This document shows, one piece after another, positions 7,894 to 17,004 of a stretch of DNA of 64,000 nt. Within the stretch, counting starts at the first letter, position 1, and each line of letters begins with the position of its first letter. The notes under the pieces are model-generated. The model did not search any database and was not told where the DNA came from. It worked only from the letters and a program-made list of their open reading frames with translations. Source of the stretch: Desulfitobacterium dehalogenans ATCC 51507 (GTDB lineage Bacteria > Bacillota > Desulfitobacteriia > Desulfitobacteriales > Desulfitobacteriaceae); the NCBI RefSeq assembly GCF_000243155.2, contig NC_018017.1, positions 3,472,001-3,536,000 on the forward strand, in the 5' to 3' direction. A program made the position numbers and the translations under genes.

Positions 7894-9383
7894 TGCTCTC
7901 CTCCCAAAGTAACATTTTCGTCCCGATCGAGAAGAAGATAGCGGTGACTTCCTCCGCTGGAGGGAACCGATTGTCCTCCTTTGCCGCATGTTCCAATCGC
8001 GTCATAGCATCCCCCGCCCACTCCTGCACGAATCGCTTGCAGAGCCGAGAGAATCCTGCCACTAAAAATGCTGGGCTGGTAGATGGCTAAATTGGGATCA
8101 GCAACATCGATGATTCCGTCACATTGGAAGACAAAATCACCGGTTTTAGGGTTAACCTGACCTCCCCGGTACCCTAAAAGCAAGAGATGCTTTCCTTCCT
8201 TTTGAAGTTCACCTGCCTCCATCAGAGTCCGGCGCACTTGGGAGACCTCTTCCATCAAACCGGAGGTATGGGCTAAGGGAAGAACATCATCCACCAGCAA
8301 CCGGATATTGGTCATCCTTGGGAGAGGAATATGTCCATAGCTTTCCGCTCTCCCCGCCCCTGAGACAGGCATTCCAGCCTCTTGAGCAGAAAATATATCA
8401 CCCAGGCCTGCTTGCAGCACACCATCTTTTACGATCTCAACGGTTTCCCGCACCAGACCATTAGCGGAAAAAGGCTGATAAGCCCAATCCCCCTCTAAGG
8501 GACCGTCGATAATATGTACACCGGGGCGAGCTACTTGCAGACCTTTCTTCAACTTCCCTTTTTCCCCCAGCACGGACTCCTTCATATGATCCGATTCCAC
8601 AGCATGTCCAAAGGCTTCATGGGCTAATCCCTTTGCCAAGCCATAGTCAATAATCAAAGGATAATGTCCGCTTGGCAAATTCGGCGCCACACAAACCTTC
8701 TTGGCAAAATCCCCTCGTTCAATTCCTCTTTTCTCCAGGCTGGAATCTTCTTTTTCTAAAAGGAGAAGACCAGCATCCACGCCGCTTCGTTGAACAAGAG
8801 TGTTTTTAGCCCGTCCCTGCACCCTAACTGTCCCCTGGTGCATAAGCACTGCCCGTGGAACGACATAGGAGACTAAGGTTCCATCGGTTCGTCCGATACA
8901 CCAGATATCCTCCACTTGACGATAACTGGTCTGCCAGGAGTTTTCTGAACTTCGGCTCAGCAAGCGCTTATGTAAAAACATAACCTGTTCTTGCAATTCT
9001 GTTAAAGAGAAATGGTCAAACTCCAGTTTGGCTGGATTTGGGCCTTCAGCTTTTAAAGGGGATGCGCTATAGATGGCGCGGTTTAATTCTGCTCCGAGCC
9101 TTGCGTTATGCTCAGCAAGAGAAATTGCCCGCTTCATTGCCTCCCTTCCGGCCTCCACCGTCAACGAATTCACTGAGGCAAATCCTGAGGCTCCTTCCGA
9201 AGTAAAGGCTTGGACCCCGATTCCGCTTTCTCTGGCGGTAGACACTCTTTCAAAACGCCCATTGTTAAGTCTTAGGGACCATTCACGCCTCGATTGGGCA
9301 CGGATAATGCAATAACTACCTTCCTGGGCTTGAGTGTCATGCAGGATCTTTTGCACAATTTCTGATATTTCTTTCCGATCCAC
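7890..9383 (-). CDS. tldD: TldD metalloprotease
   Basis: 497-aa TldD protein, the zinc-bearing subunit of the TldD/TldE protease. The motif HEAFGHAVESDH provides HExxxH ligands near the middle of the protein, followed by the conserved GRAESYGHIPLPRMTN region and the glycine-rich C-terminus typical of the family. The start is GTG preceded by TGGAGGAA. It is translationally coupled to pmbA by a 4-bp overlap. It may head the transcript running down to ylbF. Confidence 0.88.
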   Translation of the reverse strand: MDRKEISEIVQKILHDTQAQEGSYCIIRAQSRREWSLRLNNGRFERVSTARESGIGVQAFTSEGASGFASVNSLTVEAGREAMKRAISLAEHNARLGAELNRAIYSASPLKAEGPNPAKLEFDHFSLTELQEQVMFLHKRLLSRSSENSWQTSYRQVEDIWCIGRTDGTLVSYVVPRAVLMHQGTVRVQGRAKNTLVQRSGVDAGLLLLEKEDSSLEKRGIERGDFAKKVCVAPNLPSGHYPLIIDYGLAKGLAHEAFGHAVESDHMKESVLGEKGKLKKGLQVARPGVHIIDGPLEGDWAYQPFSANGLVRETVEIVKDGVLQAGLGDIFSAQEAGMPVSGAGRAESYGHIPLPRMTNIRLLVDDVLPLAHTSGLMEEVSQVRRTLMEAGELQKEGKHLLLLGYRGGQVNPKTGDFVFQCDGIIDVADPNLAIYQPSIFSGRILSALQAIRAGVGGGCYDAIGTCGKGGQSVPSSGGSHRYLLLDRDENVTLGGEQ

Positions 9384-9693
9384 ACTATTCCTCCATTAAC
9401 AAACTTTTCTCTATTATACCACTCTCCTTCATGAACATAATCTTCATAATGATAATTCTGAGAAATACTTTTCTCTATCAGAAAATTTCAACCGGCATGT
9501 ATATTGGCAAATTTCCTGGGAAACACTTTAAGTAGTCTCACGTTTTCCAATTATTTTTTATCCCCACTCCTCTCTTTTACTTCACTTGCGGCTCATTGTC
9601 GCAAGCTTTTTTTATTCTCAGTGCTATCGGGTTTTCTTTAACAAAACCAGTAAAATGCAGGGAAGTCTAGTAATTTCCCTGCATTTTTTCTGT
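9384..9693. other. 310-bp intergenic region with hairpins
   Basis: AT-rich gap between tldD and the GNAT gene. It carries the GNAT-side terminator and, read on the plus strand, a second hairpin (CTTGCG 9585-9590 / CGCAAG 9600-9605) followed by seven T residues. No plus-strand ORF with a ribosome-binding site precedes that hairpin. I see no other gene here. Confidence 0.5.
9652..9687. terminator. Terminator-like hairpin beyond the GNAT gene
   Basis: Perfect 13-bp stem AAAATGCAGGGAA / TTCCCTGCATTTT with a 9-nt loop. It starts 7 bp past the GNAT stop. The U-tract is longer on the plus strand, so it may act in both directions. Confidence 0.7.
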
Positions 9694-10170
9694 TTAGTCC
9701 TTTAGAACCTTAACCATAAGCTTACGCTCTTCTGCAAAACCCAGGTTCTGATAAAGCCTTAAGGCCTGGACGTTGTGAGAACTTACTGCTAAACCAAGAT
9801 ATTGAATACCTTTCTCCCGGCAATAGGCTTCCGCTTCCTCCATCAAAACCTTTCCGATTCCATGGTTACGGTATTCTTCGAGAACTGCAATATCCATAAC
9901 CCATCCCTGATGTAACCCCGTCAGCTCTTCCTGAGCATCTGGATAAAGGACCAAAAAGCCTGCCGGCTTTCCTGGGTCCATCTCGGCAATAAACACTTTG
10001 GAGTTACTTTGTTGGATCCATGTCCAAAAGTTTTTCAACATTTTTATTCGGTACTTCATTGTTTCTTCCATGGGCTGTTGACGCCATGGAGAAATATTCA
10101 CAGGAATAACTTTCTTAGCTAATTCATACATAAATGGCCAATCCTTTACCGTCCCTTGGCGAATGAGCAT
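9694..10170 (-). CDS. GNAT-family N-acetyltransferase
   Basis: 158-aa GCN5-related acetyltransferase. The acetyl-CoA-binding region reads VMDIAVLEEYRNHGIGKVLM (about residues 90-109), containing the expected V-x-x-x-x-R-x-x-G-I-G-K pattern. It is followed by LGLAVSSHNVQALRLYQNLGF, the usual motif B ending. The substrate cannot be predicted. Downstream it ends in a hairpin, and upstream it faces the divergent Na/Pi transporter gene, so it is probably monocistronic. Confidence 0.82.
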   Translation of the reverse strand: MLIRQGTVKDWPFMYELAKKVIPVNISPWRQQPMEETMKYRIKMLKNFWTWIQQSNSKVFIAEMDPGKPAGFLVLYPDAQEELTGLHQGWVMDIAVLEEYRNHGIGKVLMEEAEAYCREKGIQYLGLAVSSHNVQALRLYQNLGFAEERKLMVKVLKD

Positions 10171-10310
10171 ACCATCACCCCTTGGGTTAATTTACGCTCC
10201 TACTGGAAGAGATGCTCCTGTTCTGGACCACGAAATTTACCCATATACTTTTAGGGAGCGCCTGTGCGGGGGCGGATGGAGGTAAGCTATAAAAGAAAGG
10301 AGAGGCCGCG

Positions 10311-11228
10311 ATGTTGACCATTCTCCTTGCCTTAATCCTGGGACTTGCTTTTCTGCTTTATGGTATGCATATTCTGCGTTACGGACTTCAAGCGTTTGCC
10401 GGAGACACCTTCCGCGATCTTCTCCATCAAATGACCGCCACCCCCTGGCGGGGCTTCTGGAGCGGAACCCTTGCTACGGCTGCTCTTCAATCCAGTACTG
10501 CCCTGACAGTTATGGCCGTCTCTTTTGTGGATTCCGGCCTTATTTCCTTTCGAAACGCCTTAGGGTTGATTTTAGGAAGCAATATCGGCACAACCGTGAC
10601 CACCCAGCTTCTGGCCCTACCCTTGGAACCCATGATACCCTATGCCCTTTTGATTGGTGGGCTAGGCTATCTTTTCTTTCCCCATCGCTGGCGTTATCTT
10701 GCCCTCTCCTGCTTAGGTTTAGCTTTTCTCTTTCTTGCTTTAAATCTTTTGGAAAGCGGTATGGCTCCTTTAGCCGAGGTAGAGAGGGTGCAGGAATTAC
10801 TCCATCAACTGGGAGATCATCACTTCCAAGGCATTATCGCAGGTACTCTGCTTTCCGCCGTCCTCCATTCCTCATCAGCCACCACCGGGATTGTCATGAT
10901 TCTGGCTTCAGATGGTTGGATTACTCTTCCTACAGCCATTGCCTTCGTATTCGGAGCCAATATCGGCACCTGCTTTACAGCCGTCATCGCTTCATTAGCC
11001 ACTAACCGGGCAGCCCAACGGGTAGCCCTTTTCCACGTCCTTTTAAACCTCTTCGGCGCGCTTCTTTTCTTTCCCTTCCTAACGCCACTCGCTCTTTTCT
11101 TGCAATGGATCGGGGGACCTGTCAGCCTCCAGGTAGCCAACGCCCATACCCTTTTCAATGTGCTGTCTTCTCTCATTGCCATGCCTTTTCTGCCTCTGGC
11201 GGCCCGGCTTTTAGAGCGGATACGCTAA
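10311..11228 (+). CDS. Na/Pi-cotransporter-family membrane protein
   Basis: 305-aa polytopic membrane protein with about eight hydrophobic segments. It contains the inverted-duplicate signature of Na/Pi symporters (NptA/YjbB family): QSSTALTVMAV in the first half and HSSSATTGIVMI in the second, each followed by a GSNIGTT / GANIGTC motif. It lacks the C-terminal PhoU-like domain found in longer YjbB proteins. Phosphate or another anion is the likely substrate. An AAAGGAGAGG site precedes the ATG. It is one of only two convincing plus-strand genes in the window and runs divergently from the GNAT gene. Confidence 0.85.
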   Translation: MLTILLALILGLAFLLYGMHILRYGLQAFAGDTFRDLLHQMTATPWRGFWSGTLATAALQSSTALTVMAVSFVDSGLISFRNALGLILGSNIGTTVTTQLLALPLEPMIPYALLIGGLGYLFFPHRWRYLALSCLGLAFLFLALNLLESGMAPLAEVERVQELLHQLGDHHFQGIIAGTLLSAVLHSSSATTGIVMILASDGWITLPTAIAFVFGANIGTCFTAVIASLATNRAAQRVALFHVLLNLFGALLFFPFLTPLALFLQWIGGPVSLQVANAHTLFNVLSSLIAMPFLPLAARLLERIR

Positions 11229-11235
11229 ATCTCCA

Positions 11236-11464
11236 GGATTTTGCTTTACACCGGTCGCTCCATAAGCTGCGCGGACAAAACTAACACTCAAGCTCTCCGC
11301 TCCGTCGGGTCCCCGCCCAAATCGCTCCTCGAAAGCACTGCTTTCGCACTTGTTCTCAATGGGCGGTTGGAAACGTCCTGTTTCCAACCCGACTCCGCTG
11401 CGTGCTTTTCGCGAAGTTTTGTTTCCGCTCGCTTAAATTCGCTTCCTTTTGTAAAGCAAAATCC
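11236..11464. mobile_element. MITE-like palindromic element with 15-bp inverted ends
   Basis: 229-bp segment bounded by perfect 15-bp inverted repeats, GGATTTTGCTTTACA (11236-11250) and TGTAAAGCAAAATCC (11450-11464). The interior holds further nested complementary arms, including CCGCCCA / TGGGCGG and the hairpin GGTTGGAAAC / GTTTCCAACC. It has no transposase or convincing ORF. It starts 8 bp after the transporter stop codon. A non-autonomous element or a large structured RNA would both fit. Confidence 0.6.
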
Positions 11465-11662
11465 TTGGGCTGTTTTTCGGGTCTGAGCAAGCGGGGCGTT
11501 GTGGGAGATGTGGGGCAAGTCGCCTGACCCGAGCCGCTTTTTCCGTCTTTACCGACGCCGCTAGAGCGGCAGGGTCGGCTACCTTAAGAAGGACCCTGAA
11601 GATGACCCTAGGAATTCCTCACAAAAGGCCCCAGGACCCAAAAAACAGTGCTGAAAGGAGGC
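11465..11662. other. Gene-free spacer with further hairpins
   Basis: About 200 bp between the palindromic element and the structured repeat. It contains paired CGGGTC / GACCCG arms around 11479-11540 and a perfect hairpin GCCGC-TAGA-GCGGC near 11560-11573, whose flanks (CCGAC before, GGGTC after) resemble the tail hairpins of the repeat family. No convincing coding sequence was seen. Confidence 0.5.
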
Positions 11663-11855
11663 CCGCAAGCGTAGCTATACGCACAAAAGCGAACGGATTT
11701 AGCGGAGGGGCGGTCTTGTCAACGAGGCTTTCTTAACTTAGACGAGCCACCGGTTAACATGCAGAAAACAGCGGGGTTTGGCTCGGCTGTTAAGAAAGCG
11801 AGTGGACCAGCCCCGGAGCTATGGAGTGAGCGTTGTGCGTATAGCTACACGACCT
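11663..11855 (+). repeat. Structured repeat, copy 1
   Basis: About 193-bp element that recurs at 25452-25644 in the same orientation. Four nested complementary arm pairs make a long rod: GTAGCTATACGCAC / GTGCGTATAGCTAC (perfect), GGAGGGGCGGTC / GACCAGCCCCGG (imperfect), GCTTTCTTAAC / GTTAAGAAAGC (perfect) and GAGCCA / TGGCTC. A 13-bp direct repeat AGCTACACGACCT appears at its downstream end (11844 and 11874). A tail hairpin follows at about 11905-11935. It has no ORF with a ribosome-binding site. Confidence 0.7.
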
Positions 11856-11941
11856 GCGCCTACTCTGCATTCAGCTACACGACCTCTGCGAGCCTTTTCC
11901 CCCTCTGCCGACGCCTCTTGAGCGGCATGGTCAGCCCCTCC

Positions 11942-11977
11942 AAAAAAAGTGAGACAGGACCTTCCCTGTCTCACTTT
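11942..11977 (-). terminator. Terminator after mobB
   Basis: 13-bp perfect stem AAAGTGAGACAGG / CCTGTCTCACTTT with a 6-nt loop, followed on the minus strand by a run of seven T residues. It overlaps the mobB stop codon. Confidence 0.88.
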
Positions 11978-12462
11978 AATCCATATTTACTTGCCAGAAA
12001 ATCACAGATTCCCCGGGCATCATCCAAGTCGAAGCAAGGTACCCCCAGCTCAAATTGGACGTCACTGGCAATGGCGATCAGCTGCTCCGGCTTGGATAGG
12101 AGCTCCTGATGGACCTCTGAGCGAAAAACCTCTATACGAGGCTGATTCCCGTGCTTATACCCCTCAGTAAAAATGAGATCCACATTATTTATGCGCTCCA
12201 GTACTTGCGCCAAGGTCTGCTCCTCTTGGACTTTTTCAAGGATAGCCATCTTTTCCGGGGACGATATGGCGACCACATCCGCCCCTGCCTGGGCAAACCG
12301 CCAAGTATCTTTCCCCGGCTTATCCATCTCAAATCCATGAACATCATGCTTAACTGCGGCAACTCTCCAGCCCCGGTTTTTGGCTTCTTTTAAGAGCTTA
12401 ACCAGCAAGGTGGTTTTACCTGAGTTCGAGCGTTGCCCGACGATCGATACCACTGGAATCAT
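11971..12462 (-). CDS. mobB: MobB, molybdopterin-guanine dinucleotide biosynthesis adapter
   Basis: 163-aa P-loop GTP-binding protein that assists MobA in attaching GMP to molybdopterin to form bis-MGD. Visible motifs are VGQRSNSGKTTL (Walker A, residues 8-19), AAVKHDVHGFEMD and a Walker B-like LIFTEGYKHG near residue 100, all characteristic of MobB. It directly follows moeA without a gap (moeA stop adjacent to the mobB ATG) and ends in a terminator, so the two form an operon for molybdenum cofactor synthesis. MobA is not in the window. Confidence 0.9.
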   Translation of the reverse strand: MIPVVSIVGQRSNSGKTTLLVKLLKEAKNRGWRVAAVKHDVHGFEMDKPGKDTWRFAQAGADVVAISSPEKMAILEKVQEEQTLAQVLERINNVDLIFTEGYKHGNQPRIEVFRSEVHQELLSKPEQLIAIASDVQFELGVPCFDLDDARGICDFLASKYGLK

Positions 12463-13677
12463 TTAATCTTCCTCCCATGAAGCAATCCAGCGGCCTTGCA
12501 GGCGCTCGCCCTTTTGAACCGGTCCATGTCCACCAGGAACATCCACCAGGAGATGGCTTCCCCTCATTGAGCGGAGGACGCCGGAACCTTGAGCAAAGCT
12601 GGGATCCGCCCATATCTCCCCGTTGCGAAAGACAGCCCGAGCCCGTAAGAATCTTCTCTGTTTGCCGGATTTCCCAAAATCACCGTCCATATAGACGGGA
12701 AAAACCCGTTCATGAGATGTTCTGCCCATAAGTTTGCGCAGGGCAGGGCGGACTAAGAGTTCGTAATTCACTACCGCCGCCGCGGGATTTCCCGATAAAG
12801 AGAAATATAGCCTTTCCCCCTTGACTCCAAGGGCCACAGGGGTTCCAGGTTTAAAGTTAACCTTCCAGAAGAGGAGTTCACAGCCCACACCTGCCAAGGC
12901 ATCGCGGATGAGATCGTATTCGCCCACTGAAGCTCCTCCGGTAGTAACCACAAGATCCGTGTCTTCCAAAGTCTTTAAAGCCTCAATGGTCTCCCCCAAA
13001 TCATCCTCCACAAAGGGGGCTACCTTCACCTCACATCCCGCTTCCAGGAGAAGGCCTTTGAGGGTATAAGTATTGCTGTTATAGATTTTCCCTGGAGGCA
13101 ATGGACTGCCCACATCCCGGAGCTCTGAGCCCGTGGACAGAATTCCTACTTTGGGACGGCGATACACTTCAACCGCCTCAACACCTAAGGAAGCTAATAA
13201 CCCTACGGCGGCAGGAGAAAGGTAGTCCCCTACTTTTAAAACGATATCACCGCATTTTGTTTCTTCCCCTTGATAGACTACATTGGCTTGAGGGGCAACA
13301 GGTTGATTGATTCTCACTCGGTCTCCCAGGCGTTCCGTATCTTCCTGTTTTACCACGCAATTCGCACCCTTAGGAAGTGGTGACCCGGTAAAAATCCGGG
13401 CACATTCCCCAAGCTGAATTTCCCGCTCAGACCATGTCCCGGCAGGAATCTCACTGACGATATTGAGGGTCAAGGGAGCTTTGTCTGTTGGCTGAGCGCA
13501 ATAAGCATACCCATCCAAGGGAGAACGATCGAAAGGCGGCATATCCATTGGCGCTTGAACATCAGCTGCTATCACTCGGTTATAGGCCTGTCCTAAACCC
13601 ACTTTTTCAACCCCAAGGGCCTTTACCCGCTGGAGGACAACCTCCAAGGCCCGTTCCAGAGAAATCATTGTTTCCAT
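12463..13677 (-). CDS. moeA: MoeA, molybdopterin molybdenumtransferase
   Basis: 404-aa enzyme inserting molybdate into adenylylated molybdopterin. Conserved segments include PPFDRSPLDGYA near the N-terminus, GILSTGSEL, the MPT-binding TTGGASVGEYD loop and the FSLSGNPAAAVVNYELLVRP region. The start at 13677 follows AAGGGGTGGAAG. An earlier in-frame ATG at 13713, just after the preceding stop, has only a weak AAAGGG and would add 12 residues. The mobB and FapA-like neighbours are on the same strand with almost no spacing. Confidence 0.92.
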   Translation of the reverse strand: METMISLERALEVVLQRVKALGVEKVGLGQAYNRVIAADVQAPMDMPPFDRSPLDGYAYCAQPTDKAPLTLNIVSEIPAGTWSEREIQLGECARIFTGSPLPKGANCVVKQEDTERLGDRVRINQPVAPQANVVYQGEETKCGDIVLKVGDYLSPAAVGLLASLGVEAVEVYRRPKVGILSTGSELRDVGSPLPPGKIYNSNTYTLKGLLLEAGCEVKVAPFVEDDLGETIEALKTLEDTDLVVTTGGASVGEYDLIRDALAGVGCELLFWKVNFKPGTPVALGVKGERLYFSLSGNPAAAVVNYELLVRPALRKLMGRTSHERVFPVYMDGDFGKSGKQRRFLRARAVFRNGEIWADPSFAQGSGVLRSMRGSHLLVDVPGGHGPVQKGERLQGRWIASWEED

Positions 13678-13714
13678 AACTTCCACCCCTTTTAGAGATT
13701 CCATCCGTGGCATT

Positions 13715-15493
13715 TTAACCCTTTAACCGCTCAATTTCCACCCTGCCATGCTCACGGTAAATCTCGAGGGATTTATAAGGCTCGTCAATAGTTATGATCT
13801 CCTTATCCACAACAATAACTACATTAGCATAACAATAGCCCACTTTTAACCGTTTAGTTCCTGGGAATTGTACGGTCGTAGCAGTAATTCCGGATCCTCC
13901 CAGTTCTTTGATTTCAACATTCCCTCCGGAAATAATCCTTCCCCCCCGACAAACCCCTTCGATACTAATGTCCCCGGCGGCTTGAATAATCGAGTTGTAG
14001 GTTCCTTTTCTGCAGAAAAAATTACCCGCACACTCAATTAAAGCACCTTGAACATAGTCCACATGACATTCAAGCTTTTCCGGAACATCCAGGGTAATAT
14101 TACCGATGATTTGTTCTAAAGCCTGACTTACTCGTCCAAGAAGAGGAAGAGCTTGAGGGTCAAGAGGCCCTAAACCGCTTAAAAAATGCTTGGCCGTGCG
14201 AACAGAAATGATTAAATCTTGCTGAATCAGTTCATCCTTGGTGGATAAAAGGAATTTTTCAAGTTCGTTAGCCATCTTGGGCAAATCAGGGAACCTGCGT
14301 TCAATAATCAATTTGAGACACTGACCCGCCTTCAAATTCCTGCCATGAGGTGAATTAACAAAATCATCCGTAATCATTAAACAAGCTAATAAATCATCAT
14401 GAAGGGCTTGTAAATCATGAAGAAGCTTGGAGCGGACCACATATCGCGCTCCAACGACCAGCTTGCCCGCCAAAGCATTGCGATAAATGAACAGTCCCTT
14501 CTCTGCCCGAATCTCTGCCCGGGAGGTGGAGCCACGAATTTCCACCTTTCCCCCGGAGAAAATATGCAGCCCATCATGGACATCTCCTGAAATAAATACA
14601 TCCCCCGGAAATTCAATACTGCCCACAGCCAAATCCACATCCTGATTCAGAACATAAGCGGGCTCCACGCCAAAAGTCAGTTCATCCATGCGAAGTGGTA
14701 ATCCAGGCGCCGTGGCCAGAACTTCCAGCCCATCCTCCGATAATCGGACATTCTTTTTCAGTTTAAATTGAAAATCCTTAGGCCTTGGTGGCGGTATCTC
14801 CTGCCCTCTTACATTCTTCCCCGGAACCCCCGGTACACCAGGAATTTTCCTGGCTAAAGCCTGCCCTTCATGAACTAATTTTAACTTTGATGCAAAATAG
14901 TCAACCCGCTGTTCTTCTTTGACTTCGGGTTTTTTGCTCTCTAACAAGTCAATCAGCCGCGCGTCAACAGATAAGGTAGGCGGCTTCCCTTGGGCAATGA
15001 CCACTTCTCCTCTTCCTTGCACCTTAGAAATGCTCTGCCATACCCCCGGCAAAACCCCATAAACGATCCCTTGAGCCAGGAGGTCTCCCTGGAGCTTCGT
15101 TTGATCCCAGTATATGCCTTGGGGCTTGCCATCCTGCCAGATCAGGAGGTCCTGCAAGCGAAGGGTAATGCTATCGGGGAGGGTCTCTGGAAGAGCATAG
15201 AATCCTGGCTCCAGATGACTCACCTTAGCGACCGCACTCAATCCTTGGTCCCGAACTTCGATCTCCCAAGTCAACTCTCCCTGAAAGAACTTCGGATAAA
15301 ACTCAAGGATGTCACCGTCATCCACTTTAAAAGCAGTTTCTTGACTTTCGCCTTTATGGTAAAGCATACCCCCTTGGGGAAAAGGCACAACAAATTTGAC
15401 AGAATCTCCTACTCTGATGAGAAATTTATTGTCTTCTGGTTTCCAGAAGACGGGGCAGACATTCGATGGATAATTATCTGTTATATCCGACAT
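13715..15493 (-). CDS. FapA-like (DUF342) polymer-binding protein
   Basis: About 592-aa FapA/DUF342-family protein. The N-terminal half includes a region with KIPGVPGVPGKNVRGQEIPPP, the usual lead-in to the domain. The central part is a right-handed beta-helix pattern with repeated VFISGDVHDG, VEIRGSTSRAEI and ISIEGVCRGGRIISGGNVEIKELGG turns, followed by a helical insert. Vibrio FapA influences polar flagellar assembly, but the Firmicute role is unclear. The start used (ATG 15493) has GTGAGGTG six bases upstream; an ATG at 15511 lacks a properly spaced site. It is not linked to the flagellar operon but to moeA. Confidence 0.78.
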   Translation of the reverse strand: MSDITDNYPSNVCPVFWKPEDNKFLIRVGDSVKFVVPFPQGGMLYHKGESQETAFKVDDGDILEFYPKFFQGELTWEIEVRDQGLSAVAKVSHLEPGFYALPETLPDSITLRLQDLLIWQDGKPQGIYWDQTKLQGDLLAQGIVYGVLPGVWQSISKVQGRGEVVIAQGKPPTLSVDARLIDLLESKKPEVKEEQRVDYFASKLKLVHEGQALARKIPGVPGVPGKNVRGQEIPPPRPKDFQFKLKKNVRLSEDGLEVLATAPGLPLRMDELTFGVEPAYVLNQDVDLAVGSIEFPGDVFISGDVHDGLHIFSGGKVEIRGSTSRAEIRAEKGLFIYRNALAGKLVVGARYVVRSKLLHDLQALHDDLLACLMITDDFVNSPHGRNLKAGQCLKLIIERRFPDLPKMANELEKFLLSTKDELIQQDLIISVRTAKHFLSGLGPLDPQALPLLGRVSQALEQIIGNITLDVPEKLECHVDYVQGALIECAGNFFCRKGTYNSIIQAAGDISIEGVCRGGRIISGGNVEIKELGGSGITATTVQFPGTKRLKVGYCYANVVIVVDKEIITIDEPYKSLEIYREHGRVEIERLKG

Positions 15494-15544
15494 ATCCGTC
15501 ACCTCACTCATCCTTTAAGATTTTTTCCTCACTATCTTTGCGAC

Positions 15545-16765
15545 CTATTCCTGTGTTGAATTATGACCTGATCCCCCTGGTGCTTTGGGTTCTTCAGGTA
15601 TTCCTGATTGTTCTCCCGAACCTTCTCCTGATTCAACTCCCGGTTTCTTTCCGGATGCATCATCTATACCGTCATCCACGGGCTTCTCAGTCTCATTATC
15701 AGGGTTGGTTTCGTGATAATCGGGAGACTCCTGTCCATTCGGATCATTAGCATTTCCCGGCACTTGGGGCAAAGGGGGCTCTTTGCCGGGTTCTTTACTG
15801 GGTTCTATAGGTTTAAGCAAGTCGATAATCGTGTCCCCGATGACCTTATCCGTAGTGATGCCCCGAAGAAGATTGCTAACCACCTCTCTCACTTCTTCAG
15901 GATCCACATCCCAATAACTGATACCATTCATATCATGGAAACTCCCCGGTAAGGTCTGAGTGTGGATTTCCACATCTTTAAATTTAACAGCGGTCTTGGC
16001 AATCTTAAGCATATCTCCTAACTGAAGGTTAGTATTGACTGCTTCATTCAACTGTGGAATAAGCCAAGGCAGCTTGGGCAGGGTGCTCAGCTTGAGCATT
16101 TCCCCGGCTACAGCCTTGAGAACAACCTGCTGCCGGGCGGTGCGTGAGATATCTCCTAAGGCATCATTGCGGAAACGTGCGTACTGCAAAGCCTTGGAGC
16201 CATCCAATTTCTGAAGACCTTTTTTTAGATTAATATAGCCGTCTTCATCATCTCCGGTCTCATAATACATATTCTTCTCTACATCCACGGTGATTCCGCC
16301 TAGAGTATCGATAATTTTCTTGAAACCATTAAAATTCGTTTGAATATAGCCGGAGATAGGTATGCCTACCAGATCGGAAACCACATCCACCAGGTTTTCC
16401 AAATCCGTCAAAGGTGCTACCCCATTAATCTTAATATCTTTGTGCCCTGGTATAGAAACACGAGTATCGCGAGGAATGGACAACAAACTGACCCGAGCGC
16501 TTTTGGGATCAATCGTAGCCAGTATGATCGTGTCAGTATTGAATGATTTTTCTCCGGGACGCTGATCTGCACCAATTAAAAGGACACTGATACGATTTTT
16601 AAGCTCCTCTTCCGTCAGCGCTTGATTACCTGGCAGGGGTTTCGATTTGGACATGCTGAATTCACTGAAGCCAAGAAGGATTCCTCCTACGAGTAGTACC
16701 ATAACCACTAGGGCTAAACCTAATCTCCTGAAAGCCGATTTTTTGAAAGCAGATTTTTTTCGCAC
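15545..16765 (-). CDS. LytR-CpsA-Psr (LCP) family cell-wall glycopolymer ligase
   Basis: 406-aa membrane-anchored protein. A short cytoplasmic N-terminus is followed by one transmembrane helix (about residues 15-37). The LCP catalytic domain has VLLIGADQRPG, FNTDTIILATID, LLSIPRDTRVSIPG, KINGVAPL and ALQYARFRNDALGDISRTARQQ motifs, including the conserved arginines and aspartates that bind polyprenyl pyrophosphate. The C-terminal ~80 residues form a low-complexity Pro/Gly/Glu/Ser tail. LCP enzymes transfer teichoic acid or similar polymers to peptidoglycan. The GTG start at 16765 has TGGAG seven bases upstream. A TATAAT-like -10 occurs at 16813-16818. Confidence 0.88.
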   Translation of the reverse strand: MRKKSAFKKSAFRRLGLALVVMVLLVGGILLGFSEFSMSKSKPLPGNQALTEEELKNRISVLLIGADQRPGEKSFNTDTIILATIDPKSARVSLLSIPRDTRVSIPGHKDIKINGVAPLTDLENLVDVVSDLVGIPISGYIQTNFNGFKKIIDTLGGITVDVEKNMYYETGDDEDGYINLKKGLQKLDGSKALQYARFRNDALGDISRTARQQVVLKAVAGEMLKLSTLPKLPWLIPQLNEAVNTNLQLGDMLKIAKTAVKFKDVEIHTQTLPGSFHDMNGISYWDVDPEEVREVVSNLLRGITTDKVIGDTIIDLLKPIEPSKEPGKEPPLPQVPGNANDPNGQESPDYHETNPDNETEKPVDDGIDDASGKKPGVESGEGSGEQSGIPEEPKAPGGSGHNSTQE

Positions 16766-17004
16766 AATATCACTCCACAAGTAGTTAATAAAAAAATCTC
16801 ATCTTACAACTTATTATACCTTTTATTCGGCATTATTGGACTGATTTTTTCAAATACTTTAATCCCTTGATCCTTGAACAATTGTTTTAACCAGGCTTTG
16901 TACTCTTATTTCCTGTCCTTTACTCATAGCAAACACTATCTATTTCCCGACCGAATCTCTAATAATCTTCCCGCAGGCTTTTTAGGATTTCGACACCCGA
17001 TATA

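Noticed and set aside
11241-11518. Short frames on both strands in the palindromic region
   Set aside because: They arise from the inverted-repeat DNA; no start site support and no protein-like pattern.
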